The notes beneath the pieces were generated by a model that worked only from the letters and a program-made list of their open reading frames with translations, made no database searches and was not told the DNA's origin. Made by a program: the position numbers and the translations under genes. This document shows positions 1 through 7,709 of a stretch of 34,839 nucleotides of DNA, in pieces. The stretch's first letter is position 1. The number at the start of each line of letters is the position of its first letter. This DNA comes from Bacteroidota bacterium (GTDB lineage: Bacteria; Bacteroidota; Bacteroidia; Chitinophagales; Saprospiraceae), in contig JAJRXG010000134.1 in the NCBI GenBank assembly GCA_024276375.1, positions 1 to 34,839 on the forward strand, written 5' to 3'.

Positions 1-31
1 AGATAGTTTTTAATTTAACAAAAATCACCCT

Positions 32-430
32 ATGAACTTACTTACTTTAGAAACTTCCATTCAACTATTGTGTCTTGCCATCCTGTCGATCCTCTTTCTT
101 CAGTCAGGATTCAACAAGGTTTTTGACTACAAGGGCAATCTGCAGTGGTTAAGAACTCATTTTGCTAAGTCTCCATTGAGCAGAAGTGTCGGCATTTTAT
201 TTCCCATCCTGACCACCATTGAGGTGGCAGCCGGATTGTTTTGTGCAGTAGGATTAGTGGTGCTGGTTATGAACGGTGACACAAGCATTGGTCTAATGGG
301 CGCACAGTTGGCAGCATTATCAATTGTGGTGTTGTTTTTTGGTCAACGCCTCGCTGAGGATTACGAAGGAGCTGCCAGCTTAATGCCATACTTCATCGTA
401 TGCCTTATCACTATTTATGCATTGGGATAG
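32..430 (+). CDS. DoxX-like integral membrane protein
   Basis: A 132-residue hydrophobic protein with about four membrane-spanning segments (near residues 10-26, 50-80, 88-106 and 115-131). The stretch FLQSGFNKVFDYKGNLQWL after the first segment is the pattern seen in DoxX/DoxD-like proteins of Bacteroidota, where a short helix with Asn-Lys follows membrane helix 1. The family is small and sits in the cytoplasmic membrane; proposed roles are in redox or oxidative-stress membrane complexes, but no enzymatic residue can be assigned here. The ATG follows an A/T-rich leader with no Shine-Dalgarno, as is common in this phylum. It is monocistronic as far as can be seen: the next gene is on the opposite strand and converges on it. 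The family call is fairly sure, the function is not. Confidence 0.8.
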   Translation: MNLLTLETSIQLLCLAILSILFLQSGFNKVFDYKGNLQWLRTHFAKSPLSRSVGILFPILTTIEVAAGLFCAVGLVVLVMNGDTSIGLMGAQLAALSIVVLFFGQRLAEDYEGAASLMPYFIVCLITIYALG

Positions 431-517
431 AAGCCGATCAATACACTCGGTATTTCGTCACAAATGGCTGCGTAGAGCTTACCTCATTATACGTGCTACC
501 GACTAAATTCTAAACCA

Positions 518-1897
518 TCATGCATCCTTATCCCCAACGACATTTTTTAAATCATCGATTGCCTCGGATATATCCTCTTGTACTTCCCTTTGTATATCTT
601 TGGTTTTTTCGACAATTTTATCCTTAATATCAGCTCCGGTATCCCCTATTTTAGATACTCCTGATTTTACATTTTGTGAGATATTGTCAGATACGTCACT
701 AACTTTTTTGATTGCTCCCTCTGCTATATCTCCGGCTTTGTCCGCTGCGGATTCTATTACATCCCCTGCTTTCTCCTTTATCCCAGCGCCCGTCTCGATT
801 ACTTTTGATGCCCCGTCCTTGACATTATCGACCAAATCTCCGGCAACATCCCCGACAGAATCGACAATATCACCGGCCTTTTCTTTTAGATTGTCCATGA
901 GTCCGGCTCCTGAACTGGCCAGCCCTCCCATTAATCCTCCAGCTTTCTTGGTGATATCCATCGCACCTTTTTTTATCTTCTTTGCGGTCTCTTTGCTACC
1001 TTGCTCAATCGAATCTACAATATCACTACCTTTTTCATCAATCTCTTCTACTATAGCATCATCGATCAATTCATTGCCGTCTCCATCACGATCCTCAAAT
1101 CCAGCAGCTTTACTGGATGTTTTTGGAGATTTATGCTCGGTTTTAGAGATTGTGATCCTGCCTTCTTGAGCACCATCATAGTCACCTTGAGCGTATTTCT
1201 CTGCTTTTGCAAAAAAGTCTCCTTTGTCTTCCAGAAGTGATCCTTTGTTCTCATCTAGAACATCCCTGAGATCTTTTTTGGGTTTTGATGATTCTCGGGC
1301 TTCTACTTCTTTGCCTTGGGCGATGACATCATCAATTTTTTCATTGAGATCTCCCATGAGATCTTCGGCCTTTTCAACCAATTTCTCTTTGGCTTCCAAT
1401 ACTTTGGATCCAAGGCTTTCGGTAAAGTCTTTGGCTTTATCCAAGTTTTCATTGTTCTCTCCAAGAATTTTTTCGCCAAGGGATTCCACAGCTTGACCTC
1501 CCTTGGTCAACAATTCTTCGCCTTTGGACAGGATAGATCCGCCTACTCTCTCAGTGCCTTCCACAATATTTTTTATAGTTTCATTCTTGTTGATCATTTT
1601 GGTTGTTCCTTCTGCTGAATGTAGGATTGCATCTCTAAGTCCCGAAGTTTTATCCGCAAGATCCTCCCCGAGATCACCTATTTTGTCCTTCAAAACATTG
1701 CCGATGTCGCCACTTTTGTCAAGCACTTCACTTCCCAATTCACTTGCAGATTCTTTAAGTCTTGATCCTATATCTGCACTTTTATCTATTAGGTCTTCTC
1801 CCATATCCTTTGCCATATCCAAGCCCTTATCCGCTGCTGATTTGGCTACTGAGGAAGAGACAAAAAACAGTTTTTTCAATTCACTGAATATTCCCAT
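518..1897 (-). CDS. LEA-like repetitive amphipathic-helix protein
   Basis: 459 residues, highly charged, rich in Lys, Asp, Glu, Ala and Gly, with no Cys or Trp. Two long helical blocks (about 20-200 and 290-459) are built from degenerate 11-residue units such as AGDIVDSVGDV / AGDLVDNVKDG / ASKVIETGAGI. That periodicity is typical of LEA group 3 and apolipoprotein-like helices that lie on membranes or stabilise proteins under desiccation. A hydrophilic linker (about 200-290) separates the blocks and holds an acidic DRDGDGNELIDD loop near 269-280 resembling a calcium-binding loop. The first 17 residues (MGIFSELKKLFFVSSSV) are amphipathic rather than a clear signal peptide, so a cytoplasmic or membrane-surface location is likely. 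The frame is unbroken with the biased composition throughout, so the overlapping plus-strand ORFs are shadows. Stress-protectant function is an inference from repeat type only. Confidence 0.75.
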   Translation of the reverse strand: MGIFSELKKLFFVSSSVAKSAADKGLDMAKDMGEDLIDKSADIGSRLKESASELGSEVLDKSGDIGNVLKDKIGDLGEDLADKTSGLRDAILHSAEGTTKMINKNETIKNIVEGTERVGGSILSKGEELLTKGGQAVESLGEKILGENNENLDKAKDFTESLGSKVLEAKEKLVEKAEDLMGDLNEKIDDVIAQGKEVEARESSKPKKDLRDVLDENKGSLLEDKGDFFAKAEKYAQGDYDGAQEGRITISKTEHKSPKTSSKAAGFEDRDGDGNELIDDAIVEEIDEKGSDIVDSIEQGSKETAKKIKKGAMDITKKAGGLMGGLASSGAGLMDNLKEKAGDIVDSVGDVAGDLVDNVKDGASKVIETGAGIKEKAGDVIESAADKAGDIAEGAIKKVSDVSDNISQNVKSGVSKIGDTGADIKDKIVEKTKDIQREVQEDISEAIDDLKNVVGDKDA

Positions 1898-2295
1898 TAT
1901 TATAACTTTATTGATTTTTAAAATTTAAAGGCATAAGTTACCTCCAAATTATGTATTAGGCAAATACTAAAGGATGATAACTATTATTTTCTCATTTGTG
2001 TAGGTATAACTTTCTTTGCATATTCTTCATTGTGTAGATGAGATAATATACCATTGATAGTCGTGTCATCAATTGACAGGTTATCGTCATCAGGATCCAA
2101 GTCTTACTATGTCAATCAACCATATTATGCCGTTAAAACATACCTTTATATTACTTTTTATGCCGTGGACTTGTGATTTCGTTCTATATGCAGAGCCTAT
2201 CATTTGACACCTCATGAATTGATGGAAGCTGTACATCTGCTCCTATTGGGAAATGAGAACGAGGCAAATCAAGGCGTGTCAACAGATTTATACCT
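1898..2295. other. intergenic region with a possible gene remnant
   Basis: About 400 bp, A/T-rich, without a substantial ORF. The last 120 bases are open in the frame that ends at the TGA at 2297-2299, which overlaps the ATG of the next gene as ATGA. Read from the ATG at 2222 this gives a 25-codon ORF (MEAVHLLLLGNENEANQGV...); the open frame extends upstream to a stop at 2174-2176. The overlapping stop/start is the arrangement expected of translationally coupled genes, so this may be a tiny leader ORF or the tail of a decayed upstream gene. No recognisable family. Confidence 0.3.
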
Positions 2296-2790
2296 ATGAC
2301 TTCTATACAAGAACAGATTCAGAACACCATTGAGGAAATCGTTCGCCTTGACAAGGCAGAAAAACAGCTGAGCATTACACAAGAATCCCTTGATACAGCA
2401 TATCAAGCTAAGGAAGACATGAATAAGCTACTTGACAAGGAGTTGAGAGATATTGAAAAGCTTGAGGGTTTTAGCACTAAGGCTATATTCTACAAAGTTC
2501 TTGGAAGCAAACAAGAACAAGTGGAAAAGGAACGGCAGGAATATCTAGAATTGGTGCTCAAGTCCGAAGATATCGACAATGAAATCCAGTTATTGGAATA
2601 TGAGGTAAATCTACTGGAAGCCAAGGTTGGATCCCGTGAAGAATTCGAAGCCAATCTCGAAAGACTAAAACTGGAGAGAGAAGCCGAAATCATTGAGACC
2701 GACCCCGGATTGAGATCTGCATTACTAAAAATCAGCAATCACCTTGAAAACCAATATTATCTAAAGCAAGAAATAGAAGAAGCCATTTAA
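2296..2790 (+). CDS. coiled-coil protein, N-terminal part (interrupted by an in-frame stop)
   Basis: 164 residues, almost entirely predicted coiled coil, rich in Glu, Lys, Leu and Gln, with no signal peptide or membrane segment. It ends at a TAA (2788-2790), but the same reading frame stays open for another 146 codons and continues the protein without a shift (EEAI-stop-VGKVAHNLLQQ). In related Bacteroidota and Firmicutes proteins, as I recall them, a coiled-coil N-terminus runs into a segment with an S-x-x-NWG-x-W motif and then a F-x-D-x-FF-x-x-x-I-x-DW motif, all in one polypeptide. The second half here carries exactly those motifs. The gene is therefore probably one 310-codon gene with a nonsense mutation, unless the stop is read through or is a sequencing error. 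Function unknown. Its ATG overlaps the stop of the small upstream open frame. Confidence 0.7.
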   Translation: MTSIQEQIQNTIEEIVRLDKAEKQLSITQESLDTAYQAKEDMNKLLDKELRDIEKLEGFSTKAIFYKVLGSKQEQVEKERQEYLELVLKSEDIDNEIQLLEYEVNLLEAKVGSREEFEANLERLKLEREAEIIETDPGLRSALLKISNHLENQYYLKQEIEEAI

Positions 2791-3228
2791 GTAGGGAAAG
2801 TAGCACACAACCTCTTGCAGCAAGTCACCCGCCAATTATCACAAGTTCAAAATTGGGGACGTTGGCCATCTCAATCACATGGTCGGATGAGACGAGTGCA
2901 ACGTCGCAGCTCGATAGAACGAGCACGAAACCTTACCTTTCAAGTAAAACACTATCTGAATCTCTTTGATAAAGAACTGAAAGACATCGGACGTCGCTTG
3001 GAGATGCAAATAGACACATCCAGCTTTGCCAATTTTAGTGATTTTTTCTTCAACAATATCATCACAGATTGGATATTGAACCAGCAATTGGTAACAGCCA
3101 TTGGCGCTGCGGACAATGCTAGGAATTATGTCAACGAGATGCTTATTGACCTTCAAGCCGAATTGAACGAAGTACTCACCAATATCTCAGATAGTCGTCA
3201 AAATAGAGAGGAAATATTGTTAGGTTAA
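2791..3228 (+). pseudogene. C-terminal part of the coiled-coil gene, downstream of an in-frame TAA
   Basis: In frame with the preceding ORF and starting directly after its TAA. The ORF track begins at a TTG (2815), but there is no ribosome site to support an independent start, and the codons between 2791 and 2815 read as natural protein (VGKVAHNLL). It contains SQVQNWGRW, a basic stretch (HGRMRRVQRRSSIERAR), a long helix, then SSFANFSDFFFNNIITDW and a final helix. These are the conserved C-terminal elements of the same protein family. The stop TAA (3226-3228) shares the palindrome TTAA with the stop of the convergent response regulator. If the stop is real, this half is either lost, made by readthrough, or made from the internal TTG as a separate subunit. 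Confidence 0.6.
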
Positions 3229-3944
3229 AGTTTTTTAGCATTGATAATCGCTGTCAATTCATCTCGATAGTTTTTGCCGATGGGTATCATTTTTTTCTGA
3301 CCTTTCTCCTTCAATTCGACCATATTACCTTCTATGGCGCGGAGCTTGGTAAGGTTGAGTATGTAAGAGCGATGAATACGCTTAAACATAGATGAAGGTA
3401 GTTTGACCTCTAGGCTTTTCATAGTCTGCAAGGTAATCACTCGTCCTTCCTCCAACCGGATAATCACATAGTCTTTCAAGCCTTCAATATAGAGTATATC
3501 CTTGTAGAAGACTTTCATCATTTTTTTGTCACTCTTGACAAAAAAGAAATCCATAGCTGCATCCAAAGCATCTGTTGATCCACGGAGGTTTTTAAATTTG
3601 TCAATAGCTTTGTTGGAGGCCTTGAGAAAGCGTTCAAAACTAATGGGTTTTAACAGATAGTCTAGTGCCTCTAATTCAAATCCATCAACAGCATATTCGG
3701 CGTAAGCTGTAGTAAATATCGTCATCGGTGGATGTGTCAAGGATCTAAGAAATTCCATACCCGTCAGCTGGGGCATTTGAATGTCCAAAAACATGAGATC
3801 TACGTTTTTTTCGTTTAGAATCTGATTGGCCTCTATGGCATTGGAACAAGAAGCTAGTAATTTTAATTGGGGCGTATTGGCGATATGAACTTCAAGAATA
3901 TCGCGTGCCAAGGGCTCGTCGTCAACAATAATAGTATTGATCAT
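3225..3944 (-). CDS. LytTR-family response regulator
   Basis: 239 residues. The N-terminal receiver domain (about 1-120) has the acidic pair DDE at 8-10, the phosphoacceptor Asp54 in LMFLDIQMP, a Thr in the TTAYAEYAVDGF segment and the Lys in YLLKPI. A LytTR DNA-binding domain follows (about 140-235), with the hallmark IEGLKDYVIIRL and FKRIHRSYILNL segments. It is the cytoplasmic output partner of the LytS-type kinase immediately upstream, whose stop overlaps its ATG by 4 bp (ATGA), so the two are translationally coupled. LytTR regulators usually bind pairs of short direct repeats. The target genes cannot be told from the window. Confidence 0.93.
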   Translation of the reverse strand: MINTIIVDDEPLARDILEVHIANTPQLKLLASCSNAIEANQILNEKNVDLMFLDIQMPQLTGMEFLRSLTHPPMTIFTTAYAEYAVDGFELEALDYLLKPISFERFLKASNKAIDKFKNLRGSTDALDAAMDFFFVKSDKKMMKVFYKDILYIEGLKDYVIIRLEEGRVITLQTMKSLEVKLPSSMFKRIHRSYILNLTKLRAIEGNMVELKEKGQKKMIPIGKNYRDELTAIINAKKL

Positions 3945-5101
3945 GATGTATAGTTTACTGATTTAGTGTTATGCTTGTTTAATTTTTTTGATCTAGTTCC
4001 CTTTAGGGACAATGTTACCTTATACTTTGCCCCTTGATGTTCAGTTTTAAGATTAAACCGGTTGGGGTATAATATATTCAACCGTCTGCGTACATTGGTC
4101 AATCCGATACCGCCTACTTTCTTGTCTGAATAATTAGGTTTGAGACTATGACCGGGGACTCCATTGACAACTTGCAATACGATATCAGTTTCATTGATCT
4201 TGAGAATGATATTGATATATCCCGATTTCAACTCGTGATCAAGGCCATGCTTAAAACTATTCTCCAAGAAAGGGATAAACAATAGGGGTGCAATCTTATG
4301 TCCTTGCGGGTCTCCTATGATATCGATGGACATCTTGAAGTTTTCTCCATGACGGATTTGCTCGAGCTCTAGGTAGCTCCGGATAAACACGATCTCTTGT
4401 TGAAGAGAGATGGTTCTCTCGTTGCTTTCGTACAACATATATCGCATCATGTCGGACAATTTGAGAACGATCTCAGGAGCCTTATCGGATTTTTTCAAGG
4501 TAAGTGCGTATAAGCTGTTGAGCGTATTGAAGAAGAAGTGTGGGTTTATTTGATTTTTAAGAAATCGCAATTCGGATTTCAGGTTCTGCCGATGTAGATC
4601 CTTCCGCTCACGTTGATGCACCATCCAATCGTTGATGATTTGATATATAGATGACGAAAAAGCGACAAAAAAGATATTTAAGAAGTAGGCAGCATTATTG
4701 CGCAACGTAAATACTGCATCAAAAGGTGCTCTTTTGTAAGTGTGTATCATATAATGCATGATCACCTCCAATGGAGTCACAATAAAGCACATAAGAACTA
4801 ATGTAAAAAGATAAGTGTAGAGTCGATCCTTCTTGAGCAGTCTAGGAAAAAGGTAGTAAATATTGATGTTGACAACAACGATAAAAAAAATGAGACGGAT
4901 ACCATGCTTGATGAGTTTTTCTCCCAAGTCAGCATTGCCATCAGCGATGACTAGAAACAAGTAAAACACCACCCAAAAGAACAAATGATAGAGCAATCCT
5001 CGCTGAACCGCTTTCTCAAAAGTCTCATAAAAAGTATTGTTATTGTCTAATCCCGCAAACATTGGATTAAACTTAACTTTAAGAATAGACTTCGAGAACA
5101 A
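3941..5101 (-). CDS. LytS/YehU-type sensor histidine kinase
   Basis: 386 residues. Four membrane segments lie near 36-53, 67-84, 94-113 and 136-154, with short external loops and no large periplasmic sensor domain. The cytoplasmic part is the His_kinase type (PF06580-like): LKNQINPHFFFNTLNSLYAL with phospho-acceptor His188, the N box FIPFLENSFKHG (Asn281) and the G box GGIGLTNVRRRL (330-341). It would phosphorylate the LytTR regulator encoded next to it. A second Met at residue 14 (MFAGLDNNN) is a possible alternative start. The promoter must lie in the 430-bp gap shared with folE, which holds an inverted repeat TGTTATCAC-N11-GTGATAACA and a mobile element. Confidence 0.9.
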   Translation of the reverse strand: MFSKSILKVKFNPMFAGLDNNNTFYETFEKAVQRGLLYHLFFWVVFYLFLVIADGNADLGEKLIKHGIRLIFFIVVVNINIYYLFPRLLKKDRLYTYLFTLVLMCFIVTPLEVIMHYMIHTYKRAPFDAVFTLRNNAAYFLNIFFVAFSSSIYQIINDWMVHQRERKDLHRQNLKSELRFLKNQINPHFFFNTLNSLYALTLKKSDKAPEIVLKLSDMMRYMLYESNERTISLQQEIVFIRSYLELEQIRHGENFKMSIDIIGDPQGHKIAPLLFIPFLENSFKHGLDHELKSGYINIILKINETDIVLQVVNGVPGHSLKPNYSDKKVGGIGLTNVRRRLNILYPNRFNLKTEHQGAKYKVTLSLKGTRSKKLNKHNTKSVNYTS

Positions 5102-5183
5102 AAACAGATGAATTCTGTAATCAATTCGATCAAAGTTGTGTTATAGACGGTTTATGAAAATGCATTTTAGCATATTGTACTAT

Positions 5184-5212
5184 TGTTATCACTATTTTTG
5201 CCCGTGATAACA
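5184..5212. promoter_or_regulatory. 9-bp perfect inverted repeat upstream of the LytS kinase gene
   Basis: TGTTATCAC and GTGATAACA separated by 11 bases, about 83 bp upstream of the kinase start codon. The arms extend further (CTATTG / CAATAG) if a two-base bulge is allowed. Position and symmetry suit a dimeric-repressor operator or an RNA hairpin in the kinase leader. There is no T-tract after it on either strand, so an intrinsic terminator is unlikely. Confidence 0.4.
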
Positions 5213-5325
5213 GCAATAGATTTTTCTATGATGCAGAATACAAAGCTGCGACCTCACGCGAACATAATTCATGCTTCGGGGGTTATTTTAACGACGTACA
5301 GATGTGTACCGGATTGCAGAGGTAA

Positions 5326-5486
5326 GTTACTATTCAGGTAGGCGTCATTTTGGCTAAAAGAAACACTTTCCTCGTCATATTTCCGCTATTTTTTTCGCCG
5401 TAGCGCTGCTATGCCTCAAAAAATAAGCGTCATCTGACGAAAAAATTGCCATTTTTTATCTCAAAAGCACCCTCCTGAATAGTAAC
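5326..5486 (+). mobile_element. palindromic MITE, copy 1 (161 bp)
   Basis: First of four closely similar elements in the window. The ends are GTTACTATTCAGG and its exact complement CCTGAATAGTAAC. It is flanked by AGAGGTAA (5318-5325) and AGAGGTAG (5487-5494), an 8-bp direct repeat with one mismatch, as expected for an older target-site duplication. No ORF of note inside. It lies 48 bp upstream of the folE start codon, in the divergent lytS/folE promoter region, so the folE promoter is either squeezed between element and gene or supplied from within or beyond the element. Confidence 0.88.
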
Positions 5487-5534
5487 AGAGGTAGATGAGT
5501 TTTAATAAAAATCGAATGTTGTATAATTGTAACC

Positions 5535-6131
5535 ATGGGATATAGCAAAAAAGAAGAATACACAGAAGAAACGACGGAAGCGCTGATCAAAAGCTATGAA
5601 CGTATATTAATGGAAATAAATGAAGATCCCAATCGCGAAGGATTGACCAAGACTCCTGAACGTGCAGCTAAGGCGATTCAATTTTTAACACATGGATATG
5701 ATCAGGATGCAGAATCTATACTGAGAAGTGCTTTGTTTCAAGAGGACTATAGTGAGATGGTTATAGTCAAAGACATAGAACTGTACTCTTTATGTGAACA
5801 TCATATTTTGCCTTTTTTTGGCAAAGCACATATTGCTTATATTCCCAATGGATACGTAGTAGGGTTGAGCAAGATACCACGTATTGTCGATGTTTTTGCT
5901 CGCAGATTGCAAGTTCAAGAGCGACTGACCGATCAAATACTACATTGTATCAATGATACGCTACGCCCCTTGGGAGTGGCTGTTGTCATAGAAGCAGCCC
6001 ATATGTGCATGATGATGCGTGGTGTTCAGAAGCAAAATTCCCTGACAACGACATCTGCATTTATCGGTGAATTTCATAAAGAAGAAACGAGGAGTGAATT
6101 TCTTAATTTAATTAGTTCAAACTTGAGATAG
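5535..6131 (+). CDS. folE: GTP cyclohydrolase I
   Basis: 198 residues, normal length. Converts GTP to 7,8-dihydroneopterin triphosphate, the first step of tetrahydrofolate (and pterin) synthesis. Zinc ligands are visible as Cys87 and His90 in [10 protein letters not shown] and Cys158 in HMCMMMRG. The substrate-binding segment [24 protein letters not shown] and the QERLTDQI helix are intact. It heads a compact plus-strand group with fabD (5 bp apart) and yqgE. folK and folD, also folate genes, lie elsewhere in the window but not in the same operon. The start ATG has no Shine-Dalgarno. A MITE copy ends 48 bp upstream and may have altered its promoter. Confidence 0.97.
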   Translation: MGYSKKEEYTEETTEALIKSYERILMEINEDPNREGLTKTPERAAKAIQFLTHGYDQDAESILRSALFQEDYSEMVIVKDIELYSLCEHHILPFFGKAHIAYIPNGYVVGLSKIPRIVDVFARRLQVQERLTDQILHCINDTLRPLGVAVVIEAAHMCMMMRGVQKQNSLTTTSAFIGEFHKEETRSEFLNLISSNLR

Positions 6132-6136
6132 AGCAT

Positions 6137-7033
6137 ATGAGTAAAGCATTACTATTTCCGGGTCAAGCTGCCCAGTTTATTGGAATGGGCAGTACCCTCA
6201 GTCGGCATTCTGAGAAAGCCAGAGGCATTTTGGATACCGCTGATGATATTTTGGGATATCGCTTAAGTGAGATCATGCACCATGGCCCCGAAGAGCGCCT
6301 TAAAGAAACTATTTATACTCAACCTGCGGTGTTTGTTCACTCCTACCTCGTCTATCAGGAGCATAAGAAAGAATTGGATGTGAATGCTGTCGCAGGACAT
6401 TCATTGGGTGAGATTACCGCTTGTGTAGCTGCCGGTGTCTTGGGATTTGAAGATGGATTGAAGTTGGTTCAAGCAAGAGCCAACGCGATGCAGGATGCCT
6501 GTGTGTCCACCCCTTCCACAATGGCTGCAATACTTGGCATGGAAGATCGAGTGGTAGAAGAGATCTGTGCCGACATTGATGATGTTGTGGTTCCTGCCAA
6601 CTACAATTGCCCGGGACAGCTCGTAATTTCAGGATCAAAAACCGGTATCGCATCGGCGATTGAAGCATGCAAGGCAGCGGGAGCGCGCAGAGCCTTGGAA
6701 ATTCCTGTTGGTGGAGCCTTTCATTCGCCTATAATGGAACCGGCAGTAGAAGATTTTAAGATAGCCATAGAATCGATGCATTTTAGCGATGCTGAGGTCG
6801 CTGTATATCAGAATGTTGATGGGCTCCCACATTTTGATGCAAGGCAAATCAAAGCGAATCTCATACAGCAAATCACCCATCCAGTACTTTGGACGAAGAC
6901 AATCAACAACATGATAGCAGATGGAATCACTCATTTTGTTGAGGTCGGTGGCAAGGGCAAAGTACTCATGGGCATGTTGCGTAAAATTTCAAAAGAAATA
7001 GATGTAGAACTGTGGAAGGAAGAAGAAAAGTAG
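6137..7033 (+). CDS. fabD: Malonyl-CoA:ACP transacylase
   Basis: 298 residues. Moves the malonyl group from CoA to acyl carrier protein for fatty-acid elongation in the cytoplasm. Begins LLFPGQAAQFIGMG, the FPGQG-type N-terminus. The nucleophile Ser89 is in GHSLGE, Arg114 in QARANAMQ binds the malonyl carboxylate, and His196 in GGAFHSPIM completes the dyad. The C-terminal FVEVGGKGKVL segment is also typical. It lies 5 bp after folE and 2 bp before the preferred start of yqgE, so all three are likely cotranscribed. Confidence 0.96.
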   Translation: MSKALLFPGQAAQFIGMGSTLSRHSEKARGILDTADDILGYRLSEIMHHGPEERLKETIYTQPAVFVHSYLVYQEHKKELDVNAVAGHSLGEITACVAAGVLGFEDGLKLVQARANAMQDACVSTPSTMAAILGMEDRVVEEICADIDDVVVPANYNCPGQLVISGSKTGIASAIEACKAAGARRALEIPVGGAFHSPIMEPAVEDFKIAIESMHFSDAEVAVYQNVDGLPHFDARQIKANLIQQITHPVLWTKTINNMIADGITHFVEVGGKGKVLMGMLRKISKEIDVELWKEEEK

Positions 7034-7035
7034 AA

Positions 7036-7584
7036 ATGATCGCTCGAGGCAAACTCCTGCTGGCGGATCCTTATCTATATGATCCGCATTTTAAAAGATC
7101 CGTTGTTTTTATGACGGAATACAGTCCAAAAGAAGGTGCCGTTGGATTTATTCTCAATAAGCCCATCTCCATGAAAATCAATGAGTTAGTTAGTGATTTT
7201 CCAGAGATTAATTCGGCCGTTTACTACGGTGGTCCTGTAGCACCGGATACCTTGCACTACCTCCACGATGCAGGTGATATCGTGGATGGAAGTGTACATA
7301 TGGGCTCTGGTCTCTATTGGAGTGGTGATTATGAGAAACTGAAGTTCTTAATTCAATCCAAACTCATTCTCCCGCACAACATTAGATTCTATGTAGGCTA
7401 TTCCGGTTGGTCACCGGGTCAACTTGAGGACGAGCTAAAAAGTGGTTCTTGGGTGGTGACAGATATGGAAGCCAATTATATCTTTAAGACCCCATATCAT
7501 GAGTTATGGAGTGAGGCCATGAAGAATAAGGGAGGGCTCTATACTGTCATCGCGAAGATGCCCGATAGTTTTCTACTTAACTAA
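7036..7584 (+). CDS. YqgE/AlgH family protein
   Basis: 182 residues from the ATG at 7036. I prefer this start over the GTG at 7012 in the ORF track because family members begin close to the (L)L(L)xxPYLxDPxF motif (here KLLLADPYLYDPHF), and because the GTG start would overlap the fabD reading frame. Other family signatures are VGFILNKP, YYGGPV and FYVGYSGWSPGQLEDEL. The family is widespread and soluble. AlgH was first linked to alginate regulation in Pseudomonas, but the molecular role remains unclear. It follows fabD by 2 bp, with a purine-rich stretch (GGAAGAAGAAAAG) just upstream. Confidence 0.9.
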   Translation: MIARGKLLLADPYLYDPHFKRSVVFMTEYSPKEGAVGFILNKPISMKINELVSDFPEINSAVYYGGPVAPDTLHYLHDAGDIVDGSVHMGSGLYWSGDYEKLKFLIQSKLILPHNIRFYVGYSGWSPGQLEDELKSGSWVVTDMEANYIFKTPYHELWSEAMKNKGGLYTVIAKMPDSFLLN

Positions 7585-7709
7585 TCCTTCTCCCGAGAAC
7601 TTCCTTTTATGAGTTTCATGCTTTCTAGTAACCTGAGATACTGCACTAAAGCTGCAAATCAAAAAACTTTCGACCCAATGTGCTGAGCGCACTACTGATA
7701 TACAACTCA

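Noticed and set aside
600-1169. 189-residue plus-strand ORF inside the LEA-like gene, plus others at 1224-1928
   Set aside because: Mirror image of the repetitive minus-strand gene: the Ser/Ile/Pro-rich translation follows from its biased codons, and the minus-strand frame is continuous and longer.
7012-7035. GTG start for the YqgE/AlgH gene
   Set aside because: Adds eight charged residues not expected in the family and overlaps fabD; the ATG at 7036 fits better.
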